Source: Trebouxia sp. TZW2008
Taxonomy: Eukaryota; Chlorophyta; Trebouxiophyceae; Trebouxiales; Trebouxiaceae
DNA length: 64,000 nt
Assembly: GCA_002118135.1 (NCBI GenBank)
Contig: BDIU01000404.1
Location: forward strand, 62,001-126,000
Direction of reading: 5' to 3'
Shown here: piece after piece, positions 48,058 to 60,771 of the stretch
How the letters are laid out: each line of letters starts with the position of its first letter
Numbering within the stretch: the stretch's first letter is position 1
Program-made: the position numbers and the translations under genes
Notes under the pieces: model-generated
What the model was told of the DNA's origin: nothing
The model's input: only the letters and a program-made list of their open reading frames with translations
The model's database searches: none

Positions 48058-51000
48058 TCAGGCGCTGTGATCAACATCCATCATAACTTGATCTGATATG
48101 TGTGTGTCTTGCAAGTAGGGCATAGCATGCTCAGCATTGTGATTGGCAGCAGCAAAGCAGCCCCCTCGAACAGCAGCCTGACTTGCATGACCAAATGCAG
48201 GTTCAGGCGTGCGTCCAAAAGGGCCTGCTGTGGTACAGAAACATGTTGTGTTTTGGCAGCCTGAGTCTATGTCCATTGGTCCACTTGAAAGCTCATACGC
48301 TTGGTAAAGTCTTGGCGCTGATTTGCGATACAAATCCCCAGCTGTCATTGTACGAGTCATATCCTCTTGCTGCATGGGGTGATAAGGCTGCATATATGAA
48401 TCCTGAGGCTGGCTTGAGGGGTATGTGGAGTGAGAATGCAAAGTATGATTGCTGTACTGACTGGCCTCGGGCAGTGGATTCTTCAGGATCTGAGGCGGGT
48501 TGCTGAAAACTGCTTGATAAGCACTCTGTTTCAGTGATAGTGCAAGCCCTGCATTGTTGGTCCTGCTGATGGCACGATGAACCCTGCTCTGGTCCACGTA
48601 CTGATTGCCAGCAGAAGCTTGTGCTCCGTGGTTGCTTGCAGCTGTGTGCTGGTCTATGTGGCAGTTGGTCTGTGGTGTGTAAGCAGTGTCTGCAGACTGG
48701 TGCTGCCAGTTGCAGGAGCTGTTGGTGCCAAACGCTTCTGAAAATTGTGTCTGGCGCAAGTCAGCCTTGCCAGGAGGTACTTTTGTAGTAACATCAGGAC
48801 CATTGCTGTTGTTTGACACATTAGGTGCTGATGTGGCCACAAGATTGTCATTGTGACTGTTATCAGCACTAGGTGAGGTGCTGGTAGCAGACTGGGGTGG
48901 CTCCATATCATGAGGATTGACAGGTGGGGCATTATGCTGCTGTGCAGCAGCCGCAGCAGCAAAAGCAGCAGCAGCAGTAGCAGAAGCGTTAGCAGCAGCT
49001 TCAGCTGCAGCTTTGACTCTGGCAGCTTTCTCTGCAGTGATTGCAGCGCGCTTGCGCTTGAGTTCCTCTATCTTGGTACGCAGTGCAGCTTGTTGGTCTG
49101 CAGATGCTGTCTTGACTACAGCTGTTGTGTTGCTGCTGGCATCCTGGACAGGCTCTGTGCTGACTGCTGCTTGGGGATTGCTTGAGAACTGCTGTGCTTG
49201 CAAGGCATGGTACTGGCTCTGTCTGGCCTTGTCTGCTTGCAGATGCGGTCCTTCCCACGAGGCAGGCGCTGTGTCACCAGTGTTGACTGCATCTGGATTG
49301 GCTGTTGATCTGTGCTCAATGGGCGTGCCGTCCCACAAAGGTCTTTCTGGCAGGTACCACTTGTAATACCGATGCAGCTCTGCCTCATCTGCTGTGCTAG
49401 GGTGTCTCTTGCCGTCATTGGTCAAAATCTTTGCCAGGTTCTGCAACATCCAAAAGACTCAATAGTATGAAATAATGAAAATAACATACTGAGCTGGACT
49501 CTGCTTTAACATCACATGGGTCACAACATTCTGTGGCATAAGATGACATCAGAGTAGCTGCATGAGCCCCTATGTACAAGGAATTTGGTGCCTCCTTTCA
49601 AGAGTTTGACAATAGCTAGAAGCAGTGAGTCACCATGCGAAATGCTTGATAAGCAATACACAGTATTTGAGAGCTATCACTGAGATGCAGTGCAAAGTTT
49701 GAAATACACAAGACAATAGAGCCAACACGTAACACCCAATACGCAAGCATCTTACAGTTTCAATCGCTGAATTGAAGAGTGTGGTGATCTACTGGCTAGC
49801 AGGCAGTCGATGCAATGTCGTGCAACTCAGGTGCAGCAGGAAACTTTGACAGCCTGTTTGGCCGGTTGTGTGCCTACCAGCATCAACGCCCTCTGCTCAG
49901 TGGCAGCTTGCCATGCAACAGTGCCTTCTGCTGCTTGCTGGTGTTCAGCTTCCAGAATACAAAGTTGTTGCAAGACCTTTGCAGGCAATGTCATGGCTTC
50001 CATCAGATATGCTGCGATGTTTGGCCATTCTGTGGCCTGCTGTATACAGAGGGCATACACCTCTGTGATGCGGGCGGTTATTGGTGAGATGTTACCGTGT
50101 ATACCCAGCAAACACCACAAGATCTGCATACAAGCACATGACTTAGAGCATGCCCTTGTGACGTCGCGTCAGCACTAGAATGTGCAGAAGCTAGTGCAAC
50201 AGCATACATTGCATGCGTTCATCTGCAAATACACAACAGCAATGGCTGACTGAACAACAATGTGAACAAGAAAGTGTCCAGAAGCAGTTGTCTACATGAG
50301 AAAAACTTGCAAACAAAAAGGAAAACAACAAGGGGAATGATCATGCATGATGTTTAAGCAAGATATGCTGTCCTGGCGGTGAGCGCTGCTTTACCTCGAG
50401 CAGATTTGAAGGACCCCATGCATCAGGATTTGCCATGCTTGGTGTTAGCACAAGCTCCTTGACAGCTTTTTTGTTAGCCTTGAGCAGAATGGCAGCCTTA
50501 ATGACACCCTTGATGAGCACCAGCAAGCTTAGCAAGCTGATGTTGGGCTGGCCTTGATGACGCTGAGACTGCTGTGTGGGCAGAAAGAGGTGCAGAGCAT
50601 CAGCCATCCTGCAAAACAGCAGAAGCAAAATTTATGCTCACTGTAACGGGGTCATAGCCCAGGAAAGGCGCTTGCAGACACTGAGCGCAAACCCCTTTTG
50701 TACTAGTGGCTTTGGAGCATGCGCAGAGTGCAGCAATGATCAGGAAACTGTGCTTGCCATTGCGCTGTCCTTCTGGCATTGCTAGTTTGATGCAGTGTAG
50801 TCAATTCAAAACAGGATCTGACAGAGGAGGCAGCTGATCATCCCTGTACGTACCTAGTTGCTGTGTTTCAAAGCAAACATGTGCACTGAGTCAACAAACC
50901 AATAACTGAAAGGATTTTTGTGTAGTGAAGCCAATTGCACAGACTTGTCAGCAACTCTCATGCCATGTTTTGCTGGTCAGAGAGACTTTGAGACGATGTG

Positions 51001-53022
51001 TGTGCAACTTCATCTTGATGCTAACAACACAGCAGAGAACTAAGGCATGGCTGCACCACAAAAGGTGTTTGTGACAGCACATGCAGTCGTGCGACACAGA
51101 GCTGGCTCCAAACCTCTTGTTGTTCAAGAAAGCCTTGAGCATTGGCACTCCCTTGCCGCGCTGGGCTGGCCTCACAACAGATAAGCTCCATACAGCCTCA
51201 ACTTGAAGAAGACTTTGCAGCATTGCTGTGAACTGCGGCACCTGATAGTACATTTCTGCTGGCACTGCTTGCCACTGGACGTGTGTAGATATGCTTGACA
51301 TGCTTTCATATTCCCTGCAAGCAGAACAACACAACAATGATTGAGGAGTCAGTCGTTGATCACTTTGTGTATGGCTGCAGTGACGACGCAACTCATGCAT
51401 GCTTGCGGCGTGTTCCAAATGCTTCCTTTCAGAACACCAACTTACCATCCAATGCATTGCACTTGTCATATGAACACTTTGTGTGTATCATACGCAATTG
51501 ACTGCAGACCAGTCTGCATGGCCATGCTGTGTGCATGATGAGTGACAGCTTCTACACACATGTGCAGAACAATGTGTCAAGCTTTGCAAATCAATCATTT
51601 CCCACCTTGGCAAGGATGCACACGTCTGCTCTTGGTCATCTTGTAATTCACGCATAGACACTTCCATTGCAGAAGTGAATGTTTTGATGGCTGTAGTAAG
51701 AAGGTCACAGAGCGAGGCAAGTCTGCTTGCATCACAGGCATTGTCTGATGCTGTTGCCAATGAATCATTCAGGAATGGTAGCAAGGATTTGACAAAGGCT
51801 CCTATGTTTGGCAGTACAGCAACAGCCTTCTCTGGTTCTCCTTCTGCTTTGAAAGTATCCATGCCAGCAGCAAGGCTTGTCAGAGCTGTCTGCACTGTTT
51901 TGTCCTCCAGGTGTGGAAGAAGAATGCTCAGCAAGTTTGGCAAGTACTGTGCAACTGCTGATTGCAACGTCAGCTGCTGCTTGGCAGCCTGCAGCAAAAG
52001 AGGGCTCAAACATCGGCCATTTGTGTTTTCTCATTGAGTTTGATGGTTTCAGGTGATTGCTTCTAACTCAAAGTATCAAATTGCTTGATGCTCAGCACTC
52101 GTGGTCGTCAAGTTACAACACAGCTTCACTCACACTCTAGCCTAGTACAGAACAGCAGCAACGACTGTCATTTGACATTGCAGAATTGCACAGCATATGC
52201 ATCAGCTTAGATGTGGGTGATGTTGCAGATACTCTCATGCCTAAGCAGCAATCAAGTTTCCGAGGCCATGTGCATACAGACAAGTTTGAGAACTGCATGC
52301 AGGACGCATTTGTCTTCAGTCATGTACCGGAGGTCATGCAAAGGGTTTGGAGGCAGAGCATTGCATGCTAACAAAAGTGCTTCAATGGTGAGGAGCTTGC
52401 CTTGTCGAGATCAAAACTTTCCAAGTAGTTGTGCTCACTGAGCATCAAGAGCAAGCTGCCAATAAGGCGTGCAACTGTCAAGCCATGCGCCTTCTGGTTG
52501 GTGTGACCTGCATTTTGAATCATAAGAACTTCATTTGATTGAGACTCTGTCACCTGATAGCATACAGTCCTGCTTTACTTTGCTAAGGCCATCACGCAAC
52601 ATCTTGTGCATGAAGCACAACTTAGCTATGTGATTGTGCCGGTGCAAGACATTTACCAGTCCATGCTGTCGTACCTGAGTCCAGTCTATCACAGGCCTTC
52701 ATTGCCTGAAACAGCTTCTGTAGTTTATTTTCATGTTTGTAAAATGCTCTGACATCCTGCATAACACATTGGTGCACTTCAGGCTCACAAATGACTTTGC
52801 AGTGACATGCAGTGTACTGAAATGCTGCTGAAGCAAGTTTACCAGATCCTGACAAGCAAGCAGGTGTTGCACAATGACAATCAGAGGCACTTCTGGCGCT
52901 GCATCAGCAGCTACATCTGCATTTGCGCTGAATGTCACCATGCCAGCTCCCTGCATCTGCCTGCATATTGCATTGTGAGCAGAATATAGCCTGCTTCCAA
53001 TTGGTTGTCTGCAGAGCTTCAA
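48058..53022 (-). CDS. Large helical protein of unknown function with Ala/Gln-rich C-terminal tail
   Basis: Exons that close in phase: 52401-52553, 51606-51988, 51114-51314, 50395-50608, 49845-50123 and 48058-49440. Further 5' exons lie at about 52675-53020, and the start may be near 53127. Most exons look like stacked helices (LPNLLSILLPHLEDKTVQTALTSL cut across repeats, LLSLLVLIKGVIKAAILLKANK, ARITEVYALCIQQATEWPNI), suggesting an ARM/HEAT-like scaffold. The last exon opens with a conserved-looking AELHRYYKWYLPERPLWDGT, then a poly-Ala basic helix (about 48930-49060) and a disordered tail. The intron after 52401 uses a GC donor (AAG|GCAAGC). I do not recognise the family. The total is over 900 residues. 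The gene diverges from the 617-residue gene. Confidence 0.55.
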
Positions 53023-53127
53023 TCAGCTGTGCCCTTACTTGTTCAGCCTTGCCAACTTGGCTTTGTTACACGTATGCTGAAGCCCGCAGTCACGCTGTCC
53101 CAGAACAAGCCGGGCTGAAGCTACCAT

Positions 53128-53542
53128 GGTAAACAAATCCAAAGTGCCTTGATCAGATCTGCGACTGATTTGTGCGTCGGGCTATGCTTGCAGCGACGCG
53201 CAAGGGACCGTCTGCAGCCCTTGAGCTTTTCAAGCTTTTCACTGAATATCAGCTGTGTATGCGCTGCTGCAAGGTGCGCATTCCGTGATCACAGCGTCTC
53301 AGTCAACTGATCCTGAGGGACGGCTGCTATGCTCTGTGGCGATGTTTTGTCATTTGTGTGATGGCTCCAGCGTTGCATCGTCAGAGCTCGAACTGAGCCC
53401 GTTCGGCTGCTTCAGAATGATTGCTTGGAACGCCTGGCAATGCTTGTGCAAAGTTCTTGGAGAAGGCCGGAACCTCAAACACGCTGCCTGAGGAGACATC
53501 AATGTTGCGCAGAACTGATTTGCCAGGCCGCTACCAGCAAGC
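53128..53542. promoter_or_regulatory. Divergent intergenic spacer
   Basis: About 415 bases between the probable 5' end of the large minus-strand gene and the start of the 617-residue plus-strand gene. It should hold both promoters. No motif stands out. Confidence 0.35.
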
Positions 53543-55633
53543 ATGGGCCTTGGGCACAAGTTGAAAGAAGGACTTCAGGATGGCTTTGTGAAGCTTGTTC
53601 AAGGTGTTGCAGCTGGTCTGCATAGCCCCAGATTCGAGGACCGAGCACACCCTGGAGCACACCAGTCACACGCTCGTGCCGCTCGCAAGCAGAAACGGCT
53701 AAGGGATATTGACAGACATCATGGTGAGTTCATGCAAAAGCAGCTAGATGAACTGGCAAGGTCAGCGCGGCGGCAACACAACACACACGAAGGCCAGAGT
53801 ACATCGCCCGCCGAAACCACTGCAGGTGGGCGAGCTAAGGCTCCATAAATTGCCATCAATTTTTTTAGCACAGTACTCACTGCTTAATATTACTTGGCTT
53901 TTCAACTCTCTGCAACACTCTCACGATAAAGCAACACCACACTGCTAGGCTTCTGATGTTGTTTGCAAGTCTAGGCAACAATCTACCAGCATGAACATGG
54001 GCCTCACTCAGATTGTGCTGCACGGCACTATATACATTCCATATATGTACATGTGTATGCAGGAACTCTGTCAGTACTGCCTCAGCCAACAATTCAGCAC
54101 CTGGACCATGTGCACCAAATGCCTGCACACAGACCGTTGCAGGTCAATGCTCAGACAGGCATGCCAGATGCAAAAGCTCAGGAGCCTTTGCCCAGGCTGC
54201 CACGACGCCTTCCTGTACATAATGATTACAGTCAGGAACACAGCCCAAGAAATGCTTTGCGAGATGCAGAGAATGATCACAACGCAGACCAGCCACCCAC
54301 GCAACTAGCTTGGTTGGACACTGTTGAAGCTACCATAAAACAGCTCGCAAGCAGCAATAGCAACAATCAGGATATGATTAGAGTCCCGTGGCCATGGCTG
54401 GTGCAAGATCTCCTACGCATCTTGCCTTCAGAAAACCACTACACTGTGCTGCTTGAGGATGCAAGGCTGCTCTGTCACTTCCTCCAACAAACGGCAGAAG
54501 CCGAAAAGCTGTCCACTTCTGGTGCCAAGATGCTAGCCTTGCTAGTTTCAGAGCTAGCACAAGAAGACCCATCAGGACTGACCAGCTACGCCCAAGCTCA
54601 TACTGCCATCTTGGAACGCTTGAAGCAAGTTGGCAGTCAGTTGCTTGTAGAGACAGCCCTCAGCAAAAGCTGTGCTGAGGCAACAGCATACATTGTGAAG
54701 CTTGCCAGCAGCTTCTTGACAGCTGCAGGGACAGAACGCACAGCCCGTCGCAGCAGCTTGAAGCTTGCAATCAACATGACCACTGTGCTGCCCCAAGAAC
54801 TGCAGAGCACAGCAAATATCCAGCTGCTTGAGGGACACCCTGAGATAACACAAATCTACTTGCAGAGTAAGCCAGTGCCAGAACACCTTCACATGGCTCA
54901 TGTCAGCCTAGCAGCTTCTGCGTTGAAAACCTTGTCCAGCAGCGGCATAAGTGCTCAAAAATTGAGCAGATGGGAGGTTTGGGCCTTCAGGCCAGCTGAT
55001 GTATCAACAGATCCACAGCTTCAAGTGGCAATAGCTCAGCTAGCATTTCTTGCCAGTGAATCTGTCATCAACAAGAGGCTCAGCAGACGAAGCTATGCAA
55101 GTCCGCAAGCTGTGCAAACCTTCATTGATGGTGTGCAAGCAGACTTCCAGCCCAGTCAGCTGCAGCGCCTTGCCAGTGCATGGCATAGCACCCAAAGCGA
55201 GGAGCATGTGGTCAATTTGATTAGATGGGTAGCTCTGCTATCTAGTAGTGTTGCGCACGCGGGCAACCCAGAGGCTTCAGAGGAGCACCTAGCAGAGTTG
55301 CTGGCAGCCTTGGTTGCCATGGCATCAGCAGCTAAGCTTGAGGCTGTCAGCAAGTTGTCCAGACACAACATGAATGAGGCACTGCAGCAGCTGCAGGCCA
55401 GACTTACCCACAGCTCTTCCAGGGTCACTGGGTCAGGCTCACAGTCGCACCCACCGTCAAACATGCTTGTACCAGACGTCCAGCCAGCTAAGCGCATTGC
55501 CCCAAAAGATCCAAGCAATACCAGCAGCCCTGTTCAGGCTTCTTTAAATCCAGCCCAACCTCCAAGCACCCAATCTGCAGGTAGCATGTGCATGGTGCAG
55601 CTCACCAGAAAGCAATTGCAGGCGTTTTCTTAG
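53543..55633 (+). CDS. Unknown 617-residue helical protein with MG start
   Basis: Two exons (53543-53825, 54063-55633) close in phase and end in TAG. The start MGLGHKLKEGLQDGF exposes an N-terminal glycine but lacks the Ser/Thr at position 6 usual for myristoylation. A basic region follows (ARAARKQKRLRDIDRHH). Residues from about 190 to 540 are predominantly helical and Leu/Ala-rich (MLALLVSELAQEDPSGL, LLAALVAMASAAKLEAV), and the C-terminus is Ser/Pro-rich. I do not recognise a family. Helical-repeat scaffolds are the closest description. No catalytic motif is visible. Confidence 0.65.
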
Positions 55634-56867
55634 GATGAAATTGATCTCTGTGTGTTCAAGCACATGTGCTACGGGTGCATGGCACAAGTGTTGTCTTGCT
55701 AGGCATGCTTGCTGATGTTCAAATTGTTGTTGCAGGTGCTGCTTCACCAGCTCGTTCTTCCTATTCGTCAGTTGTCAAGCGGGACACAAGAGCGGATTGA
55801 TTGCGGGAAGCTGTACCTTGCCTTCAGACCAGGTCTGTGCTGAAGTGCATGCAGGCCAAGCATGCATGCTGCATATGCCAAAAGCAGACTCTTGAGCTTC
55901 TCACTGTACAAAAAGAATGTTTCTGTGATTACATCAGCTGTTTTGTCATAACCACAGGTGCAAATGCCCAATGCCAAGTCTGCATTTCACTCAAGATATG
56001 CTTTTGTATGACCTTGTATAAATGCAAGATACTGATACTTGCCAGTTGCATACCATTTGAGGCAAGTTTGGAGCTGGTCTTCTGTTGTGGTAAGTCACAT
56101 AATGCCTGAAACTCTGCTGCAGAAGTCAAGATGTCAAGAGCTGCGAGTGTAGGTATGCCCACAGACTAGATGATGTGGGTGGAAGGCACTGCAATGTCCA
56201 CATCCAGAGCAGAATTCATGCACATTTGAGCATCTGGAAGAGTCAGATTACCTGTTGTTAGCTACTGAAGCATGACGCACAGTGCATAGGACTATCAAAG
56301 CGAAAAGCACAAATCCATTCTGCATTGCTAAGAATGGATCATGTACTTCTATAGTATACACGTGTACCTCAATTTGCATATGGCTACATTGCTGCTTGTG
56401 TCATCTGTAGCAACAACTTCTGTACATTGTATCCCAGTTACTGAATGCAGCATATTGACATGTATAGTAAATGCAATTTTATATGCAGATGTTGGTACTT
56501 GGGCCCAACTTCCCTCTCGTGCGTTGACTGTCTTTCCATTGACATTGAGATGGCATGCAGCCTAGCCTCATGCTTCAACAGCTTCGAAATGATCAAATAG
56601 CAGCCAAATTTCATGGCATGAGTCATCTCAGGTTGAAAACTCCTTGCCGTGAGCAACACGGCATTGTCGCATTTGGGTGGTGTGTCCCGTCCGAGCTTCT
56701 TGCCGAGACTAGGAAAGCAACGCCTTGCCTGATGGTCGCGATGGAATGCTTGCATGATCAACGCCCGTCGACGACTGGCCAATCGCCTCAGCATTATGGC
56801 GCATTTCCACGGTGCCCACACGTCAAGGTCAACTACGGACTGATCGCCGTCTTTCTCAAGAAAAAAT
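55634..56867. other. Intergenic region between plus-strand genes
   Basis: About 1.2 kb. Long open frames here and into the next gene on both strands are not supported by conserved motifs or splice structure. The alpha-kinase promoter should lie in its last few hundred bases. Confidence 0.45.
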
Positions 56868-59644
56868 ATGGCGGCTATCCCAGGCCTGATGGGAGAACCC
56901 TTAATCAAATTCGACAGTGCGCACGCAGACAAGGCGAGCCTGCACGTCGCTGCTTCAATCCCGCAGCAAGTTGCATGTGTTACCTGCTGCGCAGCATGCT
57001 GGATCTGTTCCTTACAGCAGCGCGTATGCTCGCACGCAACAATGCCGATCATCAACGCTGTTGGTTGCTCAGGACTTGGACAGCGCACGTGCGGCATCTG
57101 AACCACCCAAGAAAGCTGAGAGCTTGTCTGCACCTGTACACAAGCCTCTTAGCTTAGAGCAACTAGAAGCAGAAAACAGGCGGTTGAGGCGAGCATTGGA
57201 AGCTCGAGAGCTGCAGATAAGGACCAAAATACTTGCTAAGAAGAAGCAGATCCTGAAGGAATTGCAGGTGAAGCGTGCTTTGGAGACTGCTATTGCTGAA
57301 CACAAGGAGCTAAAACAAGTTGCCGAGGCGGTGAGGGATAATTTGTGTGCAATGTTTCTGCTGACAACAGGAACAAGCCATGTATCAGCACAACAAGCTT
57401 ATCTGATCGGGCTGTGCAAAGAACAGTCAGCATGCATGACTAGATAAAGCAAGCAAGTTGGGTTCCTACTGACACTGCTTGTCAGACAAGCAGCAACATG
57501 GTAAAGCAGCAACATGGTAAAGGAGCAACATGGTAATGCAGGAACTGAAAGTCAAGCGTGATATCAAAAGGGAGCAACAGCTACGAGAGGAGTATGACAA
57601 GATCAAGTTCAAGCTCAAATGCATGGACATTGAGCTGCATACAGAGGTACAGTGTGTATCTGATGCCAGCATCTGCACTTTGTGAGATGTCATTGTTTGC
57701 ATTGAGTCCTGCTGACCTGTAGGGACCTAATTGGGATATTGGCTGCAGTCATTGGGGACCCATGCTGTCATACAAGCGGGTGCGTGCCCTTTCGTGTAGT
57801 CCCGTGGTGCTGCCTTGTGTTCTGCCTGATGCATAGCCAAAGCTTGTGACATGCTCCAAGCTCCCAGTGCCTTAGCATCACGTTAACAAACATTGTGCCC
57901 CATATCTGCAAGCATTGTACCAGCTGTTAGACAATGGCTGACAGCCAAATGCTCACACAGTGTGGTGCTTGCATCAGGTAGGCTACAAGGTCATTAGTAA
58001 CAGAACCCGCAAAGCCTCAGAGGACACGCTGCAACTGCAAGTATTTAAGAAGCCATTTGCCAGTGGCGGATGCAGGCTGGCATACTATGCGCAAGATGAC
58101 AAGGGAGCTAGGTGAGCAATGCATTACGCATTTGATCCAGTTTGCACAACATTCTAGCACACAGGTTCAAATCATTTCTGACTGTCCCGTTGCAATAATG
58201 TTACTGTAATGGTACAGCATTTCATGATGCCAAAGAGCTCTTGTTCGGCTGTATCTCTGATTGCCTGGCCCAGTGTAATGCATAAACTAGCAGTGCAGCA
58301 CCTCTGCAGTCTGTAAACGATCAGTGGTGACTTGAGTTGACAGCATTCAAGTATGCATGCAGCCAGCTGCTTGACAACAAGTACTCAGTACCAAACATGT
58401 TGCACAAGCATGCATCATATGACAGAACAGAAGCTGGCTGTAATCTGATACAACTGGCAAGCTCAAGTTTGCCATTTTGCCTATTGCAATGGCAGATGAC
58501 TCCCTGTTCAATGCGGTCATTCGCTTTACAAGCTGCAAGTATGTTGCAAAAGGCTGTGCATGCTGCAGGCATCTTGCACAGCACTTTGGATGCTGCACGC
58601 ATGTTGCAAAATGTTTTCAACGCTGCAGGTATGTCGCCAAGACCAGCATGCGGCAGGGCACAGACCTGGCCAGCAACATAGCGGAGATGGAGGAAGATGT
58701 CAATGCACATATGATGGCTGCAGAATATGCAAAAGCCTTCAATGCAGCCCTTGATGTTGCCAAGCCATCAGCTCAAAAGATTGCGTTTCATGATGTGCAC
58801 TTACTGCTGCTACAAGACATGGCTGTGCCTGTTGGACCACAATCTGCCCTCTTCCTGGAGCCCTTTTTGGATGGCAGGTAGAAATGCATCCCATCCTTTC
58901 CTCATCTGCAAGCGCATCTTGAATGAACATCTTGCGCGTATCAGTCATCCCTCATCTGCGTGTATGCTGTGCATGAGATCTTGTGCGTGTAGTACAAATG
59001 CAGGGTCCACCTGCTCCCTGGCCTTTCACTGCACGGCGCTCCTTGTGCTGTGCCTACAGTTGAGCAGCCTGTCTGCTTTGCAGTTTTGAGAAGTGGCATG
59101 CACACTGCATGGTGACATCTTGTGTACAGCAATGGACATGTGGTGCACCTGCTCTCACGTTTTTCATACCACTATGATTCTTGCGCTGCAGCCGATACGA
59201 CACTCGTTTCAATGCAGTTTTGGGGCTCTGCATGGTCAGCAATTGATGGTGGATGCTTCTGCTCTCATGGCTTTCATTGCACTATGATTCTTGAGCCACG
59301 GCAAATGATCAGACAACTCCACGGCTTGTTTGCATTGCAGGTTTGAGAAGTGGCATGGAAATGATGGTAGGACAGGCCGTGTAGTGGAGCTGTTGCAAGC
59401 CTTCTCACATTTCACCCACAAGCACATGCTGGGCCTATCACCGCCAGAGCAGGGAGTTGTAGTAGACATCCAAGGGGTTCTAAGACGCAATCGCTATGTG
59501 CTGACAGACCCTGCAATTCATTGCACTTGTGCTGACCGAAGATACGGTGACACCAACTTAGGTCAAGACGGCATTGATAGTTTTTTCTCAGGACATACCT
59601 GCAATGCAGTGTGTCATGCATTGAGCTTGCCTGTGCCAGCATGA
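56868..59644 (+). CDS. Atypical alpha-kinase with N-terminal coiled coil
   Basis: Six exons (56868-56969, 57073-57330, 57542-57646, 57978-58111, 58629-58877, 59341-59644) close in phase to 383 residues ending in TGA. A Leu/Glu/Lys coiled coil fills about residues 65-150 (LEQLEAENRRLRRALEARE). The alpha-kinase domain follows: QVFKKPFASGGCRLAYYA, YVAKTSMRQ with the ATP-binding Lys, a Glu-rich helix (AEMEEDVNAHMMAAEYAKAFN), FLEPFLDGRFEKW, AFSHFTH, VVVDIQGVLRRNRYVLTDP (the DLQG-type catalytic segment) and the zinc-binding HTCNAVC near the C-terminus. Alpha-kinases phosphorylate Ser/Thr, often on helical substrates such as myosin tails or EF2. Related VwkA proteins carry a vWA domain in the same chain; here a VwkA-type vWA gene is separate at 44950-47198. 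Introns 4 and 5 contain junction repeats. Confidence 0.9.
57488..57540 (+). repeat. Tandem gcaacatggtaa repeat at a 3' splice site
   Basis: The 12-base core gcaacatggtaa occurs three times in a row with short A/G linkers, directly before the acceptor at 57541 of the alpha-kinase third exon. Confidence 0.85.
58532..58641 (+). repeat. Four copies, exactly 30 bp apart, of the intron 4 / exon 5 junction
   Basis: The segment gctgca-g-atgttgcaaaa starts at 58532, 58562, 58592 and 58622. The last copy is the real junction (gctgcag then the exon start at 58629, encoding YVAK). The three upstream copies are degenerate and still hold the start of the exon sequence. Confidence 0.9.
59041..59360 (+). 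repeat. Tandem copies of the intron 5 / exon 6 junction
   Basis: The string ttttgagaagtggcatg follows a cag at 59081-59083 and matches the true exon start (gtttgagaagtggcatgg, after cag at 59338-59340), 257 bases away. A shared block gctctca..tttcat..cactatgattcttg occurs at 59151 and 59261, 110 bases apart, indicating about three decayed units. Confidence 0.8.
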
Positions 59645-60771
59645 TATTGATTGGCATCCTTTGCCTGACAGGCTTGCATGAGGATGACATCTTCAGGATT
59701 TGGGGCATGCAGTTTGTCATTGTACAATTCACTGTTACAAATCCACTCAAATGATGCTGCGTGTCATCTGTAGAGGAGGACTACATTCAGGAGTGTACCT
59801 TGCGCTTTTCTTGCTGACGTAAAAGATGTGTAGCACTGCTTGTTGAACAGGGTACCAGCTCTGCTGGATTGTTGCAGTAATCTGCTTTCCAACTTTGTAA
59901 GCTAAGCTGCATGGCAATCATGCTCGTGAAATTGATCAGCAAGCGTACAGCACAGCTGGTGGCCCCTGCTCTGGTTGCACGCCTACAAAAACAGCTGTGC
60001 TGTTTGTGCAAGTTGTGTTATGGTCTCGAGGCATGCTAAGCTGTAACACCGGGTTCAGAGCTCAGAACTCAAGTTCACCTGTGTGCATCTTGGGCAGAAC
60101 ATGAGAACTTAAAACTTTGCAGCTGTGCATCCCATGAGCTGCGAAACACATTGGACTCAACTTGGTCGTAGCTTTGTTATTTGCTCAATGACTGACAGCA
60201 CAGTAGCTTTGTCACTTACCTTAAAATGTCAAGGCCACACTCTCTGCCAAAAGCTTAGCCCAAAATCGCACTTCAAATTGTGGCGTCATGGAAACCATCG
60301 GTATCCCTGTAATGCTTGCATGGCACGCGCTCGTGAACTTTGTGCCTATTGACTGATCATCTTGAGCCACACACAGGGCAGCAGAAGTGGCTGCCCCTTC
60401 ATGTCTAGCGGCGTGAGATGGAATGAAATTCGAAACTTGCTTTCCTATAGTCGCGTTCGTGACTCGCATGTCTGGCAATGCGGGAAGAAGTGAGCAATGT
60501 GCAGAGCATGGGCCGAGACCAGAAACGCCTGCAGGGTGTGCTAAAACGCTAGTCCATAGAAGCCAAGCAACACTGTTTCCGCACTTCTAAGCAGAAGCAT
60601 CTTCCGATCGCCAGGTGTTTCTGACAGCCAGAGTCCCGAGCAGAGACAGCTGCAGAGCCTGCATGCCTGCACTGCCGTTGCATGCATAGCTTTGCGCGCA
60701 CAACATTCAGCGTCCCCATCTTGATCAAAGCTGCCAACAAGCCAATCTGCCTCTCTTTTTCACGGCCGAAA
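59645..60771. other. Intergenic region
   Basis: About 1.1 kb between two plus-strand genes. No exon chain is supported. It should contain the alpha-kinase 3' UTR and the promoter of the tRNA-editing gene. Confidence 0.5.

Noticed and set aside
56438..57133. Long open frame of 231 codons on the minus strand
   Set aside because: It is antisense to the first exons of the alpha-kinase gene, has no recognisable motif and has biased composition typical of a shadow frame.
58160..58180. T-loop-like ggttcaaatc suggesting a tRNA
   Set aside because: No acceptor stem, D-arm or anticodon arm can be built around it.
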